Shown here: positions 33,228 to 41,500 of the stretch, piece by piece
Layout: each line of letters begins with the position of its first letter
Numbering within the stretch: the stretch's first letter is position 1
Assembly (NCBI GenBank): GCA_964558405.1
Contig: CAZLDG010000011.1
Span: 1-45,176, forward strand
DNA from: Thioglobus_B sp964558405
Lineage (GTDB): Bacteria > Pseudomonadota > Gammaproteobacteria > PS1 > Pseudothioglobaceae
Reading direction: 5' to 3'
DNA length: 45,176 nt
Made by a program: the position numbers and the translations under genes
Notes under the pieces: generated by a model
Told to the model about the DNA's origin: nothing
Database searches by the model: none
The model's input: only the letters and a program-made list of their open reading frames with translations

Positions 33228-33959
33228 CTATAAATCTAATACATCTTGCATGGAATACAGACCAACCGGCTTGTTTTGCAACCAGTTAGCAGCACGCACC
33301 GCACCATTGGCGAAAGTCATGCGCGATGAGGCCTTGTGGGTGACCTCCACACGCTCACCATCCATAAAAAAGCTCACGGTATGCTCGCCCACCACATCAC
33401 CGCCACGAATGGTTGAAAAACCAATGGTCTGACGATCGCGTGGTTGTTCAATGCCTTCACGTCCATAAATCGCACATTGCTTGAGATCTCGACCCAAAGC
33501 ATTGGCCACTACTTCACCCATCTTTAGTGCCGTACCCGAAGGAGCGTCAACCTTATGACGATGGTGCGCCTCGACAATTTCAATATCAGATTCTTCGCCA
33601 ATCACCTTGGCCGCCATATCCAATAACTTAAGCGATAGATTTACACCGACACTCATATTCGGTGCAAAGACAATCCCAATTTGTTGCGCTGCCTGGTCAA
33701 TAGCTTGTAATTCTTCGTCACTAAAACCGGTAGTGCCAATCACCATGGCCTTGTTTGCTTGTTGGCAAATATGCAAATACTCAAGCGTTGCCTCAGGACG
33801 GGTAAAGTCAATCAACACATCAAAGGCGTCTAAGTGCGTTGATAAATCATCTCCCTTATCCAATTGCACACCTAATTCAGTCTTATCCGATTGGGCAATT
33901 GAGCGAATAATTGCCTGACCCATGCGCCCAGAGGCACCCACCACTGCAATACGTGTCAT
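33228..33959 (-). CDS. dapB: 4-hydroxy-tetrahydrodipicolinate reductase
   Basis: A 243-residue NAD(P)H-dependent enzyme of lysine and diaminopimelate synthesis. The N-terminal Rossmann motif is VGASGRMGQAII; GTTGF, APNMSVGVNL and the catalytic EAHHRHKVDAPSGTAL, with the active-site His and Lys, are all present. It is somewhat shorter than the E. coli enzyme (273) because the N-terminal half has compact loops. Its start overlaps the kdsA stop by 4 bp. Confidence 0.97.
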   Translation of the reverse strand: MTRIAVVGASGRMGQAIIRSIAQSDKTELGVQLDKGDDLSTHLDAFDVLIDFTRPEATLEYLHICQQANKAMVIGTTGFSDEELQAIDQAAQQIGIVFAPNMSVGVNLSLKLLDMAAKVIGEESDIEIVEAHHRHKVDAPSGTALKMGEVVANALGRDLKQCAIYGREGIEQPRDRQTIGFSTIRGGDVVGEHTVSFFMDGERVEVTHKASSRMTFANGAVRAANWLQNKPVGLYSMQDVLDL

Positions 33960-34792
33960 GTTAATTCTTCCTCTAAAAATCCATTTTGTTTGCTGATTCG
34001 ATCAATGTCCTGCAAGGCTTTCAGCATGTCGCCCATTTTGTCAATTGGAATCATATTAGGACCATCACTCTTAGCATTTTCAGGATCTGGATGCGTTTCC
34101 ATAAAAAAGCCTGAAACACCAACCGCTGCTGCTGCACGTGCTAATACTGGTACCATCTCGCGCTGACCACCTGAAGTACTACCCTGACCACCAGGCTGTT
34201 GCACCGAATGTGTTGCATCAAATACCACCGGCTGACCAGTAGCACGCATGCTTGACAGACCACGCATATCCGAGATTAAGGTGTTATAGCCAAATGAAGT
34301 GCCGCGATCACAAATGGTAATTTGTTGATTACCGGTCTCGAACGCTTTGTCCACTACGTTTTGCATGTCCCAAGGCGCCTGAAATTGGCCTTTTTTAATA
34401 TTCACCGGTATGCCTTGCTTACAAACATTTTGAATAAAATTGGTTTGACGCACCAAAAATGCAGGAGTCTGCATCATATTTACTACGCTGGAGACTTGAT
34501 CCAGCGGCGTGTCTTCATGTACATCGGTGAGTACCGGCACACCAATCTCATCTTTGACTTTTTGCAAAATACGCAAACCCTCATCCACGCCCAGACCTCT
34601 AAAGCTTGCCGTGCTAGAACGATTGGCCTTATCATAGGACGACTTATAAATAAAGTTAATACCCAGCTCGTCGGTCACGCGCTTAAGCTCGGCTGCACTC
34701 TCCAGCGCCAAAGCCTCAGATTCAATCACACAAGGTCCGGCAATCAAGAAAAATGGTTGATCAATACCAACCTCAAAATCCAGTAGTTTCAT
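33956..34792 (-). CDS. kdsA: 3-deoxy-8-phosphooctulonate (KDO-8-P) synthase
   Basis: A 278-residue enzyme joining phosphoenolpyruvate and arabinose 5-phosphate on the way to the KDO sugar of lipopolysaccharide. Signatures are FLIAGPCVIES, YKSSYDKANRSS, FRGLGVDEGLRIL, VLTDVHED and VFDATHSVQQPGG, followed by FMETHPDPENAKSDGPN. The conserved metal-ligand region and the Asn in KANRSS fit the E. coli-like metal-independent class. It is the first gene of the eight-gene minus operon, divergent from trpC across a 67-bp spacer. Confidence 0.97.
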   Translation of the reverse strand: MKLLDFEVGIDQPFFLIAGPCVIESEALALESAAELKRVTDELGINFIYKSSYDKANRSSTASFRGLGVDEGLRILQKVKDEIGVPVLTDVHEDTPLDQVSSVVNMMQTPAFLVRQTNFIQNVCKQGIPVNIKKGQFQAPWDMQNVVDKAFETGNQQITICDRGTSFGYNTLISDMRGLSSMRATGQPVVFDATHSVQQPGGQGSTSGGQREMVPVLARAAAAVGVSGFFMETHPDPENAKSDGPNMIPIDKMGDMLKALQDIDRISKQNGFLEEELT

Positions 34793-34859
34793 GGTGATTT
34801 ATTGCTTTTAAAATTCAAAGTTTGATTATAGTTTAAACAATTCATTTAAAATACCAAAT

Positions 34860-35660
34860 ATGCCAAATACACCGGATATTCTAAAAAAAATCATTGCACG
34901 AAAAACCCAAGAGGTGGCTGAGTGTAAAAAACTCATCTCACCTGACGTAATGATGGAAAAAGCCTATGCTGATCGCAATACACGTGATTTTTTTCGCGCC
35001 TTAAAAACACGGGCAGACAACCAAGAAAACGCCATTATTGCTGAAATCAAAAAAGCCTCACCTTCCAAGGGCATCTTAAGAGAAGACTTTAACCCGGTTG
35101 AGATTGCCAAAAGTTATGAAGCGCACGGAGCAGCCTGCTTGTCGATTCTAACCGATAAAGATTTTTTCCAAGGTGATGATCAATACTTAATTGATGCACG
35201 TGCCGCTGTCTCACTGCCAGTACTACGCAAAGAGTTTATTGTCGATGCTTACCAAGTGTTCGAAGCACGCGCCATGGGGGCGGATTGCATTTTGCTAATT
35301 GCCGCTTGCTTGGATGATCGTCAATTGGAAGATCTGTCTATGCTGGCGGTATCACTGTCGATGGATGTTTTAGTTGAGGTGCACGACCTAGAAGAATTAA
35401 AGCGCACCATGGAGCTTAGGTTGCCGATGATTGGTATTAACAATCGCAATCTACGCACCTTTGAGGTTTCACTACAAACCACAATCGACTTACTAGAAGT
35501 GATTGATGATGAAACCTTGGTAGTGACTGAAAGTGGCATCCTGGCCAGTGCAGATGTCAAGCTTATGCATGAGCACAATATTTACACTTTCTTGGTGGGT
35601 GAGGCCTTTATGCGTCAAGATAACCCAGGCCAAGCACTGAATAATATTTTTAACGGATAA
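34860..35660 (+). CDS. trpC: Indole-3-glycerol phosphate synthase
   Basis: A 266-residue TIM-barrel enzyme of tryptophan synthesis, monofunctional (no fused TrpF domain). Motifs are IIAEIKKASPSKG, SILTDKDFFQG, PVLRKEFIVDAYQVFEARAMGAD, GINNRNLRTFEV and VTESGI, including the catalytic lysines and glutamates at these positions. Other trp genes are not in the window. It opens a run of tightly packed genes: its TAA overlaps the ATG of the OsmC-family gene. Confidence 0.97.
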   Translation: MPNTPDILKKIIARKTQEVAECKKLISPDVMMEKAYADRNTRDFFRALKTRADNQENAIIAEIKKASPSKGILREDFNPVEIAKSYEAHGAACLSILTDKDFFQGDDQYLIDARAAVSLPVLRKEFIVDAYQVFEARAMGADCILLIAACLDDRQLEDLSMLAVSLSMDVLVEVHDLEELKRTMELRLPMIGINNRNLRTFEVSLQTTIDLLEVIDDETLVVTESGILASADVKLMHEHNIYTFLVGEAFMRQDNPGQALNNIFNG

Positions 35661-36076
35661 TGATGAAAACAACAGTTAAATGGGTTGATAACATGATGAT
35701 GGTTGGCGAATCTGCTAGCGGTCACGCTATTGTAATGGACGGACCCGAAGAAATTGGCGGACAGAACTTGGGTGTACGCCCAATGGAGATGCTACTACTA
35801 GGCATGGGTGGTTGCACCACGATTGATGTGCTGTCTATTTTGAAAAAAATGCGCGAGTCGGTTCGTGATTGCCATTGTGAAATTAGTGCTAAGCGCGCTG
35901 AAGACCATCCCAAAGTTTTTACTGACATTCATATTCATTTTGTTGTCTCAGGTGAAAATCTGGATGAAAAAAAGGTAGAAAAAGCCATTGGCCTATCAGC
36001 AGAACGCTATTGTTCAGCTTCTATTATGCTCGGCAAAGCGGCCAAGGTAACTCACGACTTTGAAATCTGTGACTAA
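35660..36076 (+). CDS. OsmC-family protein, YhfA-like
   Basis: A 138-residue protein of the OsmC/Ohr superfamily. The segment RPMEMLLLGMGGCTTIDVLSILKKMRE holds the first conserved Cys, and AERYCSASIMLGKAAKV holds the second, the pair that forms the peroxidatic centre in active members. Length and wording are closest to YhfA. It may reduce organic peroxides or act on another thiol-reactive compound. The start shares a base with the trpC stop (TAATG). Confidence 0.9.
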   Translation: MMKTTVKWVDNMMMVGESASGHAIVMDGPEEIGGQNLGVRPMEMLLLGMGGCTTIDVLSILKKMRESVRDCHCEISAKRAEDHPKVFTDIHIHFVVSGENLDEKKVEKAIGLSAERYCSASIMLGKAAKVTHDFEICD

Positions 36077-36293
36077 CTTTTGGGGCTGGCTAGGCACCCT
36101 CACCGGTATTATCGGCGGCGTATTGGTGGCCATGAATTTTGAATACTCTAAATTTGGCTATATCTTTTTTATGGTTTCTGCCAGTAGCTGGATTATCCAA
36201 GGCGCCAAAAACAACGACCAATCCTTGGTGTTGCTCAATGGCGTTTTTGTCCTGGTTAATACTTTAGGCATCTATCGTTGGTTTTTCTCTTGA
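36069..36293 (+). CDS. Small two- or three-helix membrane protein
   Basis: A 74-residue hydrophobic protein. I chose the GTG at 36069, which overlaps the OsmC-family stop by 8 bp; a TTG at 36060 is possible. Helices are at about LGTLTGIIGGVLVAMNF, GYIFFMVSASSWIIQG and LVLLNGVFVLVNTLGIYRW. The Asn-rich last helix and short length recall small PnuC-like or YgjV-like half transporters, but I would not assign one. Function unknown. Confidence 0.7.
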   Translation: MTNFWGWLGTLTGIIGGVLVAMNFEYSKFGYIFFMVSASSWIIQGAKNNDQSLVLLNGVFVLVNTLGIYRWFFS

Positions 36294-36718
36294 GCTTCAA
36301 ATTGGCTTTACTAGCGCTATTGACACCACTCTCACTAATGGCAGAGGACACCAATAGTGCACTAGAAAAAACCAACAAAACCCAACAAATTCAACAAGAA
36401 GTAGAGGTGCTGGATACCGAGATTCTCGACTTAGAAGTCAGTTATGAGATTGGTACCGAAGATTTCATTATTATTGATCAGGCCAACTCGATTGAAAATC
36501 AATTACTGTATCACGAATATCAGCTGGGCACACCCAGTGGTGGCGACCAACAGTGGAACGAGTCCGAACAGATGATTCTTGATGCCAAGATTAAGCTTGA
36601 AGCCTTGCAAAATAAAATGAAGCTCGAAGGCGACTGGGGCAAGGTTAGACTTAGAGTGCAAGATTTTGGCGGCGAAGACCCAGGCGCGGTCAAACTTAGA
36701 TACAATTACGGTTTTTAA
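36290..36718 (+). CDS. Exported protein of unknown function
   Basis: A 142-residue protein starting at TTG 36290 (overlapping the upstream stop by 4 bp) or at TTG 36278. The signal peptide is SFKLALLALLTPLSLMAED. The mature part is acidic and Gln/Glu-rich, with a coiled-coil-like stretch (KTQQIQQEVEVLDTEILDLEVSYE) and a C-terminal segment GDWGKVRLRVQDFGGEDPG. The ending LRYNYGF, with an aromatic terminus, resembles a beta-strand. No family recognised. Last gene before tRNA-Ser. Confidence 0.65.
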   Translation: MSFKLALLALLTPLSLMAEDTNSALEKTNKTQQIQQEVEVLDTEILDLEVSYEIGTEDFIIIDQANSIENQLLYHEYQLGTPSGGDQQWNESEQMILDAKIKLEALQNKMKLEGDWGKVRLRVQDFGGEDPGAVKLRYNYGF

Positions 36719-36747
36719 TCGCAATTCTTACGCGAGATTTTTTGGCG

Positions 36748-36753
36748 TATAAT
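36748..36753 (+). promoter_or_regulatory. -10 box of tRNA-Ser
   Basis: Consensus TATAAT 11 bp before the tRNA 5' end; the -35 candidate TTCTTA (36725-36730) at 17 bp spacing is weak. Confidence 0.6.
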
Positions 36754-36764
36754 ATGCGTTTTTT

Positions 36765-36856
36765 GGAGAGTTGGCCGAGTGGCTGAAGGCGCGCCCCTGC
36801 TAAGGGTGTATAGGTTTTATCACCTATCGAGGGTTCAAATCCCTCACTCTCCGCCA
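36765..36856 (+). tRNA. tRNA-Ser(GCU)
   Basis: A 92-nt type II tRNA. The acceptor arm GGAGAGT pairs with ACTCTCC (36846-36852), discriminator G, and CCA is encoded (36854-36856). The anticodon loop CTGCTAA gives GCU, reading AGU/AGC serine codons. The long variable arm (TGTATAGGTTTTATCACCTAT region) and GGTTCAAATCC T-arm are typical of tRNA-Ser. Confidence 0.97.
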
Positions 36857-36908
36857 TTATTTTCATCAGCACTTACCAATCGCTGATCACCATGAGTCGT
36901 AACAAATT

Positions 36909-37691
36909 ATGATGACCGATACACCTCTAACTATTGCTGGAAAAACTTACAATTCTCGCCTATTGGTAGGCTCAGGAAAATACAAAGATTTGGAAGAGAC
37001 ACGCTTGGCGACCGAAGCTGCAGAGGCTGAGATTATTACCGTAGCGATTCGTCGTACCAACATTGGTCAAGACGCCAATGAGCCAAATTTGCTAGATGCG
37101 GTGCCACCAGAAAAATACACTATTTTGCCCAATACAGCTGGCTGTTATAACGCCAAAGATGCGGTACGTACTTGTCAGTTAGCGCGCGAACTCTTAGACG
37201 GTCATAATCTGGTTAAGCTTGAAGTATTAGGTGATGAGAAGACCTTGTATCCCAATATTGTTGAAACTCTAGAAGCGGCCAAGATCTTGGTAGCCGATGG
37301 GTTCGATGTGATGGTTTACACCAGTGATGATCCAATTGTGGCCAAAGAGTTAGAAAACATTGGTTGCGCTGCGGTGATGCCACTGGCCTCACTGATTGGT
37401 TCGGGTCAAGGTATTGCCAATCCGGCTAACATTAAACTGATTAAAGAACAGGCCAACGTGCCAGTCTTGGTAGATGCAGGCATTGGTTGTGCTACCGATG
37501 CGGCGCGTGCCATGGAGTTGGGCTGTGACGGCGTACTAATGAACTCTGCCATTGCCCATGCGCAAGACCCAATTCTAATGGCCAGCGCCATGAAACACGC
37601 AGTGATTGCAGGTCGCGAGTCTTTCTTAGCGGGACGCATGATGAAAAAAGCTTATGCCAGCGCTTCGTCACCCATGGAAAATCTAATCTAG
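36909..37691 (+). CDS. thiG: Thiazole synthase ThiG
   Basis: A 260-residue TIM-barrel enzyme that builds the thiazole phosphate of thiamine from 1-deoxy-xylulose 5-phosphate, dehydroglycine and ThiS thiocarboxylate. Motifs are RLLVGSGKYKD, VAIRRTN, LPNTAGCYNAKDAVRTCQLARE, KLEVLGDEKTLYPN with the catalytic Lys, and VDAGIGCATDAARAMELGCDGVLMNSAIA. No thiS, thiO or thiH is adjacent, and there is no TPP riboswitch in the 52-bp spacer after tRNA-Ser. The 3' end overlaps the convergent esterase-like gene by 9 bp. Confidence 0.97.
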   Translation: MMTDTPLTIAGKTYNSRLLVGSGKYKDLEETRLATEAAEAEIITVAIRRTNIGQDANEPNLLDAVPPEKYTILPNTAGCYNAKDAVRTCQLARELLDGHNLVKLEVLGDEKTLYPNIVETLEAAKILVADGFDVMVYTSDDPIVAKELENIGCAAVMPLASLIGSGQGIANPANIKLIKEQANVPVLVDAGIGCATDAARAMELGCDGVLMNSAIAHAQDPILMASAMKHAVIAGRESFLAGRMMKKAYASASSPMENLI

Positions 37692-38981
37692 CGTAGACAG
37701 CGCTCGAGTCTTGTTGATAAAAATCAGCGCATCATAGCGATGCGGCAATGCACTGGGTAGATAGTTTTTTGACTCATCTTCAGGGTTATAAACCACACCA
37801 ATGGCCCGATGCGGCGCAGCCTGATTAAGCCAGGGGTGTTGTCGATCTTGATCGTTAAAAATCCAATAAAATTTTGGTGTCTGCATGCGACTGAACAAAT
37901 ACTCATAACTACCCACTTGCGCCTCTGGCAATGACAATTCTTGAGGTGGATTGCCCCAAACGTCACTGGCAATAACAGTACCACTATGAGTGGAAAAACC
38001 AACATTAAACGTTGTAGGTTGTTGTTTGGCTAAATACCCCAGGGTAATCGATCCTGGTGCATAGGCACTGGGTGTGGCACGCACATCGCCAATATGGGTA
38101 TTGTGCGCCCAAACCAATGCCTTGGTTTGAGGACTGTGATACTTAATCAGCGCTAACAACGTATGCCACATATGCAAAGAACGCACATTCCACGAACGTG
38201 TTTGATTGTGATGATTAAAGCGATAGAACAACTCTGCTGCATACACCACCCGTGCATTTTGCTCAGCCACAAAGAGATCAAAATCACCACTACCCTGATA
38301 CCGATTAAGTTGTGTTATCCAATTGAACAGCGCATATAGCTGCTGGGTACAACTGAAATCTTGATTCTCTACAGCTTCAGACCATTGTTCATATTGCGCA
38401 TCTTGAAAACAGGACAATTGAGACTTGGTCTGGGCATAAGCCTCAGGCATGTAACGAGACACAAAGGTCAACAACCCTACCATTGCCTCTTCTGGTGCGT
38501 AAAGATCCAGACCAAAAAATCCAACCCTCCGATCCTCAGGTAGCCCTTGGTTGTGCTGTCTTAACCACTCAAGAAACGCTGCTGTTGGCTGGTTGCGCCA
38601 CATCCACTGCGGCCAATGATCAAATTCACGTAATAGATCCTGTGCTGAGAGTCCTGCTGCTGACTTGCCCTTAACGTAGTCATTGAGCTTTAGCGTAAAA
38701 TTCCACGGTGCTTCAATAGCGACTAGTCGGTAGTTGTGCTTTTCAATCAAGCGCTGACTCATCTCGGCGCGCAATTGGTAAAACTCCTGGGTACCGTGAG
38801 AGGCCTCGCCTAATAAAACTAAGGGGTATTGACCTGCTACGCTAACCAGAGGGGACAAATCTGCACTACTGTCAATCTGATTGATACGCTGGTTTACATA
38901 AGGTAATAGCGCCAAAGCATTGTTGACAGTAATCAAAAATACCAGCCCAATAACTAAGCGCTGCCAAGTTCTCACTAACAT
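37683..38981 (-). CDS. Erythromycin esterase-family protein
   Basis: A 432-residue protein from the ATG at 38981 (a GTG at 39005 would add 8 residues). The N-terminus is a signal peptide or anchor (RLVIGLVFLITVNNALA), placing it outside the cytoplasm. The EreA/EreB-type fold is indicated by LLGEASHGTQEFYQLRAEM, AIEAPWNF, RVGFFGLDLYAPEEAM and VWAHNTHIGD; the Glu and His residues of these motifs form the proposed hydrolytic centre. Most environmental members are not proven macrolide esterases, so the substrate is open. Monocistronic. Confidence 0.85.
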   Translation of the reverse strand: MLVRTWQRLVIGLVFLITVNNALALLPYVNQRINQIDSSADLSPLVSVAGQYPLVLLGEASHGTQEFYQLRAEMSQRLIEKHNYRLVAIEAPWNFTLKLNDYVKGKSAAGLSAQDLLREFDHWPQWMWRNQPTAAFLEWLRQHNQGLPEDRRVGFFGLDLYAPEEAMVGLLTFVSRYMPEAYAQTKSQLSCFQDAQYEQWSEAVENQDFSCTQQLYALFNWITQLNRYQGSGDFDLFVAEQNARVVYAAELFYRFNHHNQTRSWNVRSLHMWHTLLALIKYHSPQTKALVWAHNTHIGDVRATPSAYAPGSITLGYLAKQQPTTFNVGFSTHSGTVIASDVWGNPPQELSLPEAQVGSYEYLFSRMQTPKFYWIFNDQDRQHPWLNQAAPHRAIGVVYNPEDESKNYLPSALPHRYDALIFINKTRALSTLD

Positions 38982-39054
38982 AGGCCACACTATAGCATGA
39001 CTCACGTGAGATGGCTTGCTATCCTAAATAGTCATATTGGCACTGCATTTTAAT

Positions 39055-39570
39055 TTAAGCACGAAGACGTCGATAATGATTGCGAATGCAAATCGCCTCT
39101 TCGACCCACTGCGGCAAATGCGCAATAATATACGTGGCCACATCCTGAGCATTACCACCAGGTGGGTCATAGGTTTTCACCACATCACTAAGACGCTTAC
39201 CATCTTGACGAATGGTAAAAATAGCGAAAGGATTGACGCCCTTAATGCTTTGGGCGCCGAACTCATCCTCTAGATTGTGGATGTAAATACCCAATAGACC
39301 TTTACCTTCATCCCAGGATTTTTGAATCTCATATTTCAGCCATCTGCGACTTCTGCTCTCTCTACCAATCAGTACAATAGTACAAGCACAGCCCCGCAAT
39401 TGCGCATCAATCCAATGTTGAATCTCATCACCGCCACTTTGACTTAGACGCTGCCACTGATCCTTGGGCAATACTTGACTACCCTGAAGCGCAGTAGTAG
39501 CTCTGACTGGTTCACTACGCGTAGCGTCCAGCTGATAATGCAAACTATAAAACACCTTTCTTCCCATCAT
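39055..39570 (-). CDS. TIR-like protein of the MTH538/ThsB type (DUF1863)
   Basis: A 171-residue soluble protein from the ATG at 39570. The fold signature of the MTH538 TIR-like domain is clear: RKVFYSLHYQLDATRSEPVR at the start, WIDAQLRGCACTIVLIGRES, RRWLKYEIQKSWDEGKGLLGIYIHNL and KGVNPF. The Glu of KYEIQKSW is at the position of the conserved TIR acidic residue. In Thoeris anti-phage systems such a protein (ThsB) makes a cyclic ADP-ribose-type signal for ThsA. No ThsA-like SIR2/SLOG gene is adjacent. Could be an orphan defence gene or a signalling protein. Confidence 0.85.
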   Translation of the reverse strand: MMGRKVFYSLHYQLDATRSEPVRATTALQGSQVLPKDQWQRLSQSGGDEIQHWIDAQLRGCACTIVLIGRESRSRRWLKYEIQKSWDEGKGLLGIYIHNLEDEFGAQSIKGVNPFAIFTIRQDGKRLSDVVKTYDPPGGNAQDVATYIIAHLPQWVEEAICIRNHYRRLRA

Positions 39571-39645
39571 AACCCCCAAGATAGTCCAATGAAATACGTG
39601 GTTTTTCGCATTGTACCCAGGATTAAATTAGGTGTCAAATTGAGA

Positions 39646-39651
39646 TATAAT
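39646..39651 (+). promoter_or_regulatory. -10 box of the bioF operon
   Basis: Consensus TATAAT about 48 bp before the GTG start of bioF; the hexamer at the -35 position (TTAAAT) is weak. Confidence 0.5.
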
Positions 39652-39699
39652 TTAATATCTTTAATAAAGCCATAATCAGTTAATATTGGGTATTAAAAT

Positions 39700-40815
39700 G
39701 TGAGGATGGATTTCTCAAACACGCTTCAACAAATCAAGCAACAACACTTGTATCGCACCCCTAAGGTTAGTGCGAGTGCACAAGCGGTTGAAATGGTGAT
39801 TGACAATAAGCCGGTGATTAATTTTTGTTCAAATGATTACCTATCATTGGCCAATCATCCTGAGTTGAAATCTGCCCTAAAAAAAGGTGTGGACCAATAC
39901 GGTGTTGGCTCCGGCGCCTCTCATCTAGTCAGTGGTCATTCTCAAGCACATCAAGCCTTAGAGCAAGCGTTAGCCGAATACACGCAACAACCTAGAGCAC
40001 TATTATTCTCCAGTGGCTATAGTGCCAATCTGGGTGTGTTTTCCGCGCTAAGAGATGAGCTTGATTGGGTCTTGCAAGACAAACTTAACCACGCTTCGCT
40101 GATTGATGCCAATCAATTGATCGGTCTACCACTGCAACGTTATTTGCACAACAATCTAGATGCATTAGAGAAAAAAATACAAAAACAATCGGGTGCGGGG
40201 CTGGTGGTTAGTGATCACGTATTTAGTATGGACGGTGATCGCGCTGATATTAGCGCCATGCAACAAATAACCAATAACGCCAATGCGCTACTGATGCAAG
40301 ACGATGCTCATGGTTTTGGTATCTTTGAACCCAATATTCCTCAAGGTTCTATCTATATGGCCACCCTAGGCAAGGCGCTTGGCACCCAGGGTGCATTTGT
40401 GGCTGGCGATGAGGATTTAATTGAATTTTTAATTCAAAAATCACGTCCTTATACCTATACCACAGCGATTGCACCAGCAATTTGCGTGGCCACACTCAAA
40501 GCACTAGAGCTGGTACAGCGTGGCGAACAGAGGGCCAAATTAATGGCCAATATTGACTTTTTCCAACAATACTCCAGTGCTCTAGATTTACCAATTATTC
40601 AATCACCTAGTGCCATACAACCACTGATGATTGGCGATAGCGCTAAAGCGCTAAGCCTGAGCCAAAGCCTATTAGATCAAGGGCTTTATGTCAGTGCTAT
40701 CCGCTCCCCTACTGTACCCAAAGGTACCGAGCGCTTAAGAATTACACTTAATGCTGGGCACACACAAAGCCAGATTGAGCAACTACTGAATCAGATCAAA
40801 CGTGCTCTACACTAA
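39700..40815 (+). CDS. bioF: 8-amino-7-oxononanoate synthase
   Basis: A 371-residue PLP enzyme condensing pimeloyl-ACP (or -CoA) with alanine in biotin synthesis. Motifs are NFCSNDYLSLANHP, GSGASHLVSGHSQAH, DHVFSMDGD, DDAHGFGIF and the PLP lysine in ATLGKALGTQGAF. The start is GTG 39700 or ATG 39706. The 3' end overlaps bioH by 14 bp. The N-terminus is a little shorter than in E. coli. bioB is not upstream here. Confidence 0.95.
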   Translation: MRMDFSNTLQQIKQQHLYRTPKVSASAQAVEMVIDNKPVINFCSNDYLSLANHPELKSALKKGVDQYGVGSGASHLVSGHSQAHQALEQALAEYTQQPRALLFSSGYSANLGVFSALRDELDWVLQDKLNHASLIDANQLIGLPLQRYLHNNLDALEKKIQKQSGAGLVVSDHVFSMDGDRADISAMQQITNNANALLMQDDAHGFGIFEPNIPQGSIYMATLGKALGTQGAFVAGDEDLIEFLIQKSRPYTYTTAIAPAICVATLKALELVQRGEQRAKLMANIDFFQQYSSALDLPIIQSPSAIQPLMIGDSAKALSLSQSLLDQGLYVSAIRSPTVPKGTERLRITLNAGHTQSQIEQLLNQIKRALH

Positions 40816-41500
40816 GACCATTGGCACAGGACCAGATTTAGTACTATTGCACGGCTGGGGCTTTAACGCCGATTTATTTGAGCCATTGGTGGCGCGTTAT
40901 CAATCTCACTATCGCATCACTGTGGTGGATTTACCCGGGCATGGCAGAAGTCAAGCCTTGGCAGGCGGATTACAAACCTGGTCAGATGCCATCATCAAAG
41001 TTTTGCCTAAAAACCCCATCATACTTGGCTGGTCTTTGGGTGGTCTGCTGGCCATTGAGATTGCCAGTAAAGTGAGTGTATCAAAACTGATATTACTAGC
41101 CTCCACCCCCAAATTTGTACAAGATAGCGACTGGAAATACGGTATTGATGCCGAACATTTTGGGCAGTTCTCCCAGGCACTGACACTTAACCCAACCAAG
41201 GGTATTAAGCGCTTTGTCAGTCTGCAGACCCGAGACAAATCCCAGCTTAGAGATTTAAATCAAGCCATTGAGAAACTGCCTGCTACCCCAGGCGCACTGG
41301 CTCAAGGTCTGGAGATACTGCTTAATACCGATCTGAGTGCGAAACTACTAACGTTAACAACAGAAGTACAGGCTATCTTGGGCGAGAAAGACACACTAGT
41401 TCCCAAAAAAATTCAGCACTGGTATCAACAGCACAACATTAAGACCACGTTGCTTAATAGCGGACATATTCCCTTTTTAGATCAAGATTTTTCACTATGA
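40802..41500 (+). CDS. bioH: Pimeloyl-ACP methyl ester esterase BioH
   Basis: A 232-residue alpha/beta hydrolase. It has the oxyanion-region LLHGWGFNADLF, the nucleophile elbow GWSLGG (Ser in GxSxG), the late Asp in LGEKDTLVP and the C-terminal catalytic His in SGHIPF. GHGRS matches the BioH family. It would remove the methyl ester from pimeloyl-ACP before BioF acts. Translationally coupled to bioF (14-bp overlap) and to the following membrane gene (4-bp overlap). Confidence 0.92.
   Translation: MLYTKTIGTGPDLVLLHGWGFNADLFEPLVARYQSHYRITVVDLPGHGRSQALAGGLQTWSDAIIKVLPKNPIILGWSLGGLLAIEIASKVSVSKLILLASTPKFVQDSDWKYGIDAEHFGQFSQALTLNPTKGIKRFVSLQTRDKSQLRDLNQAIEKLPATPGALAQGLEILLNTDLSAKLLTLTTEVQAILGEKDTLVPKKIQHWYQQHNIKTTLLNSGHIPFLDQDFSL

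Noticed and set aside
36719..36743. Weak hairpin TCGC/GCGA followed by Ts after the 36290 gene
   Set aside because: A 4-bp stem is too weak to call a terminator.
36857..36908. TPP riboswitch upstream of thiG
   Set aside because: Only 52 bp separate tRNA-Ser from thiG and no CTGAGA-type thi box is present.
39037..39273. Plus-strand open frame of 78 codons
   Set aside because: It is antisense to the TIR-like gene, whose conserved protein motifs show that strand is the coding one.
39609..39640. Possible BirA operator upstream of bioF (TTGTACCC, 12-nt gap, GGTGTCAA)
   Set aside because: The arms are symmetric at only about 5 of 8 positions and do not match TTGTAAACC well.
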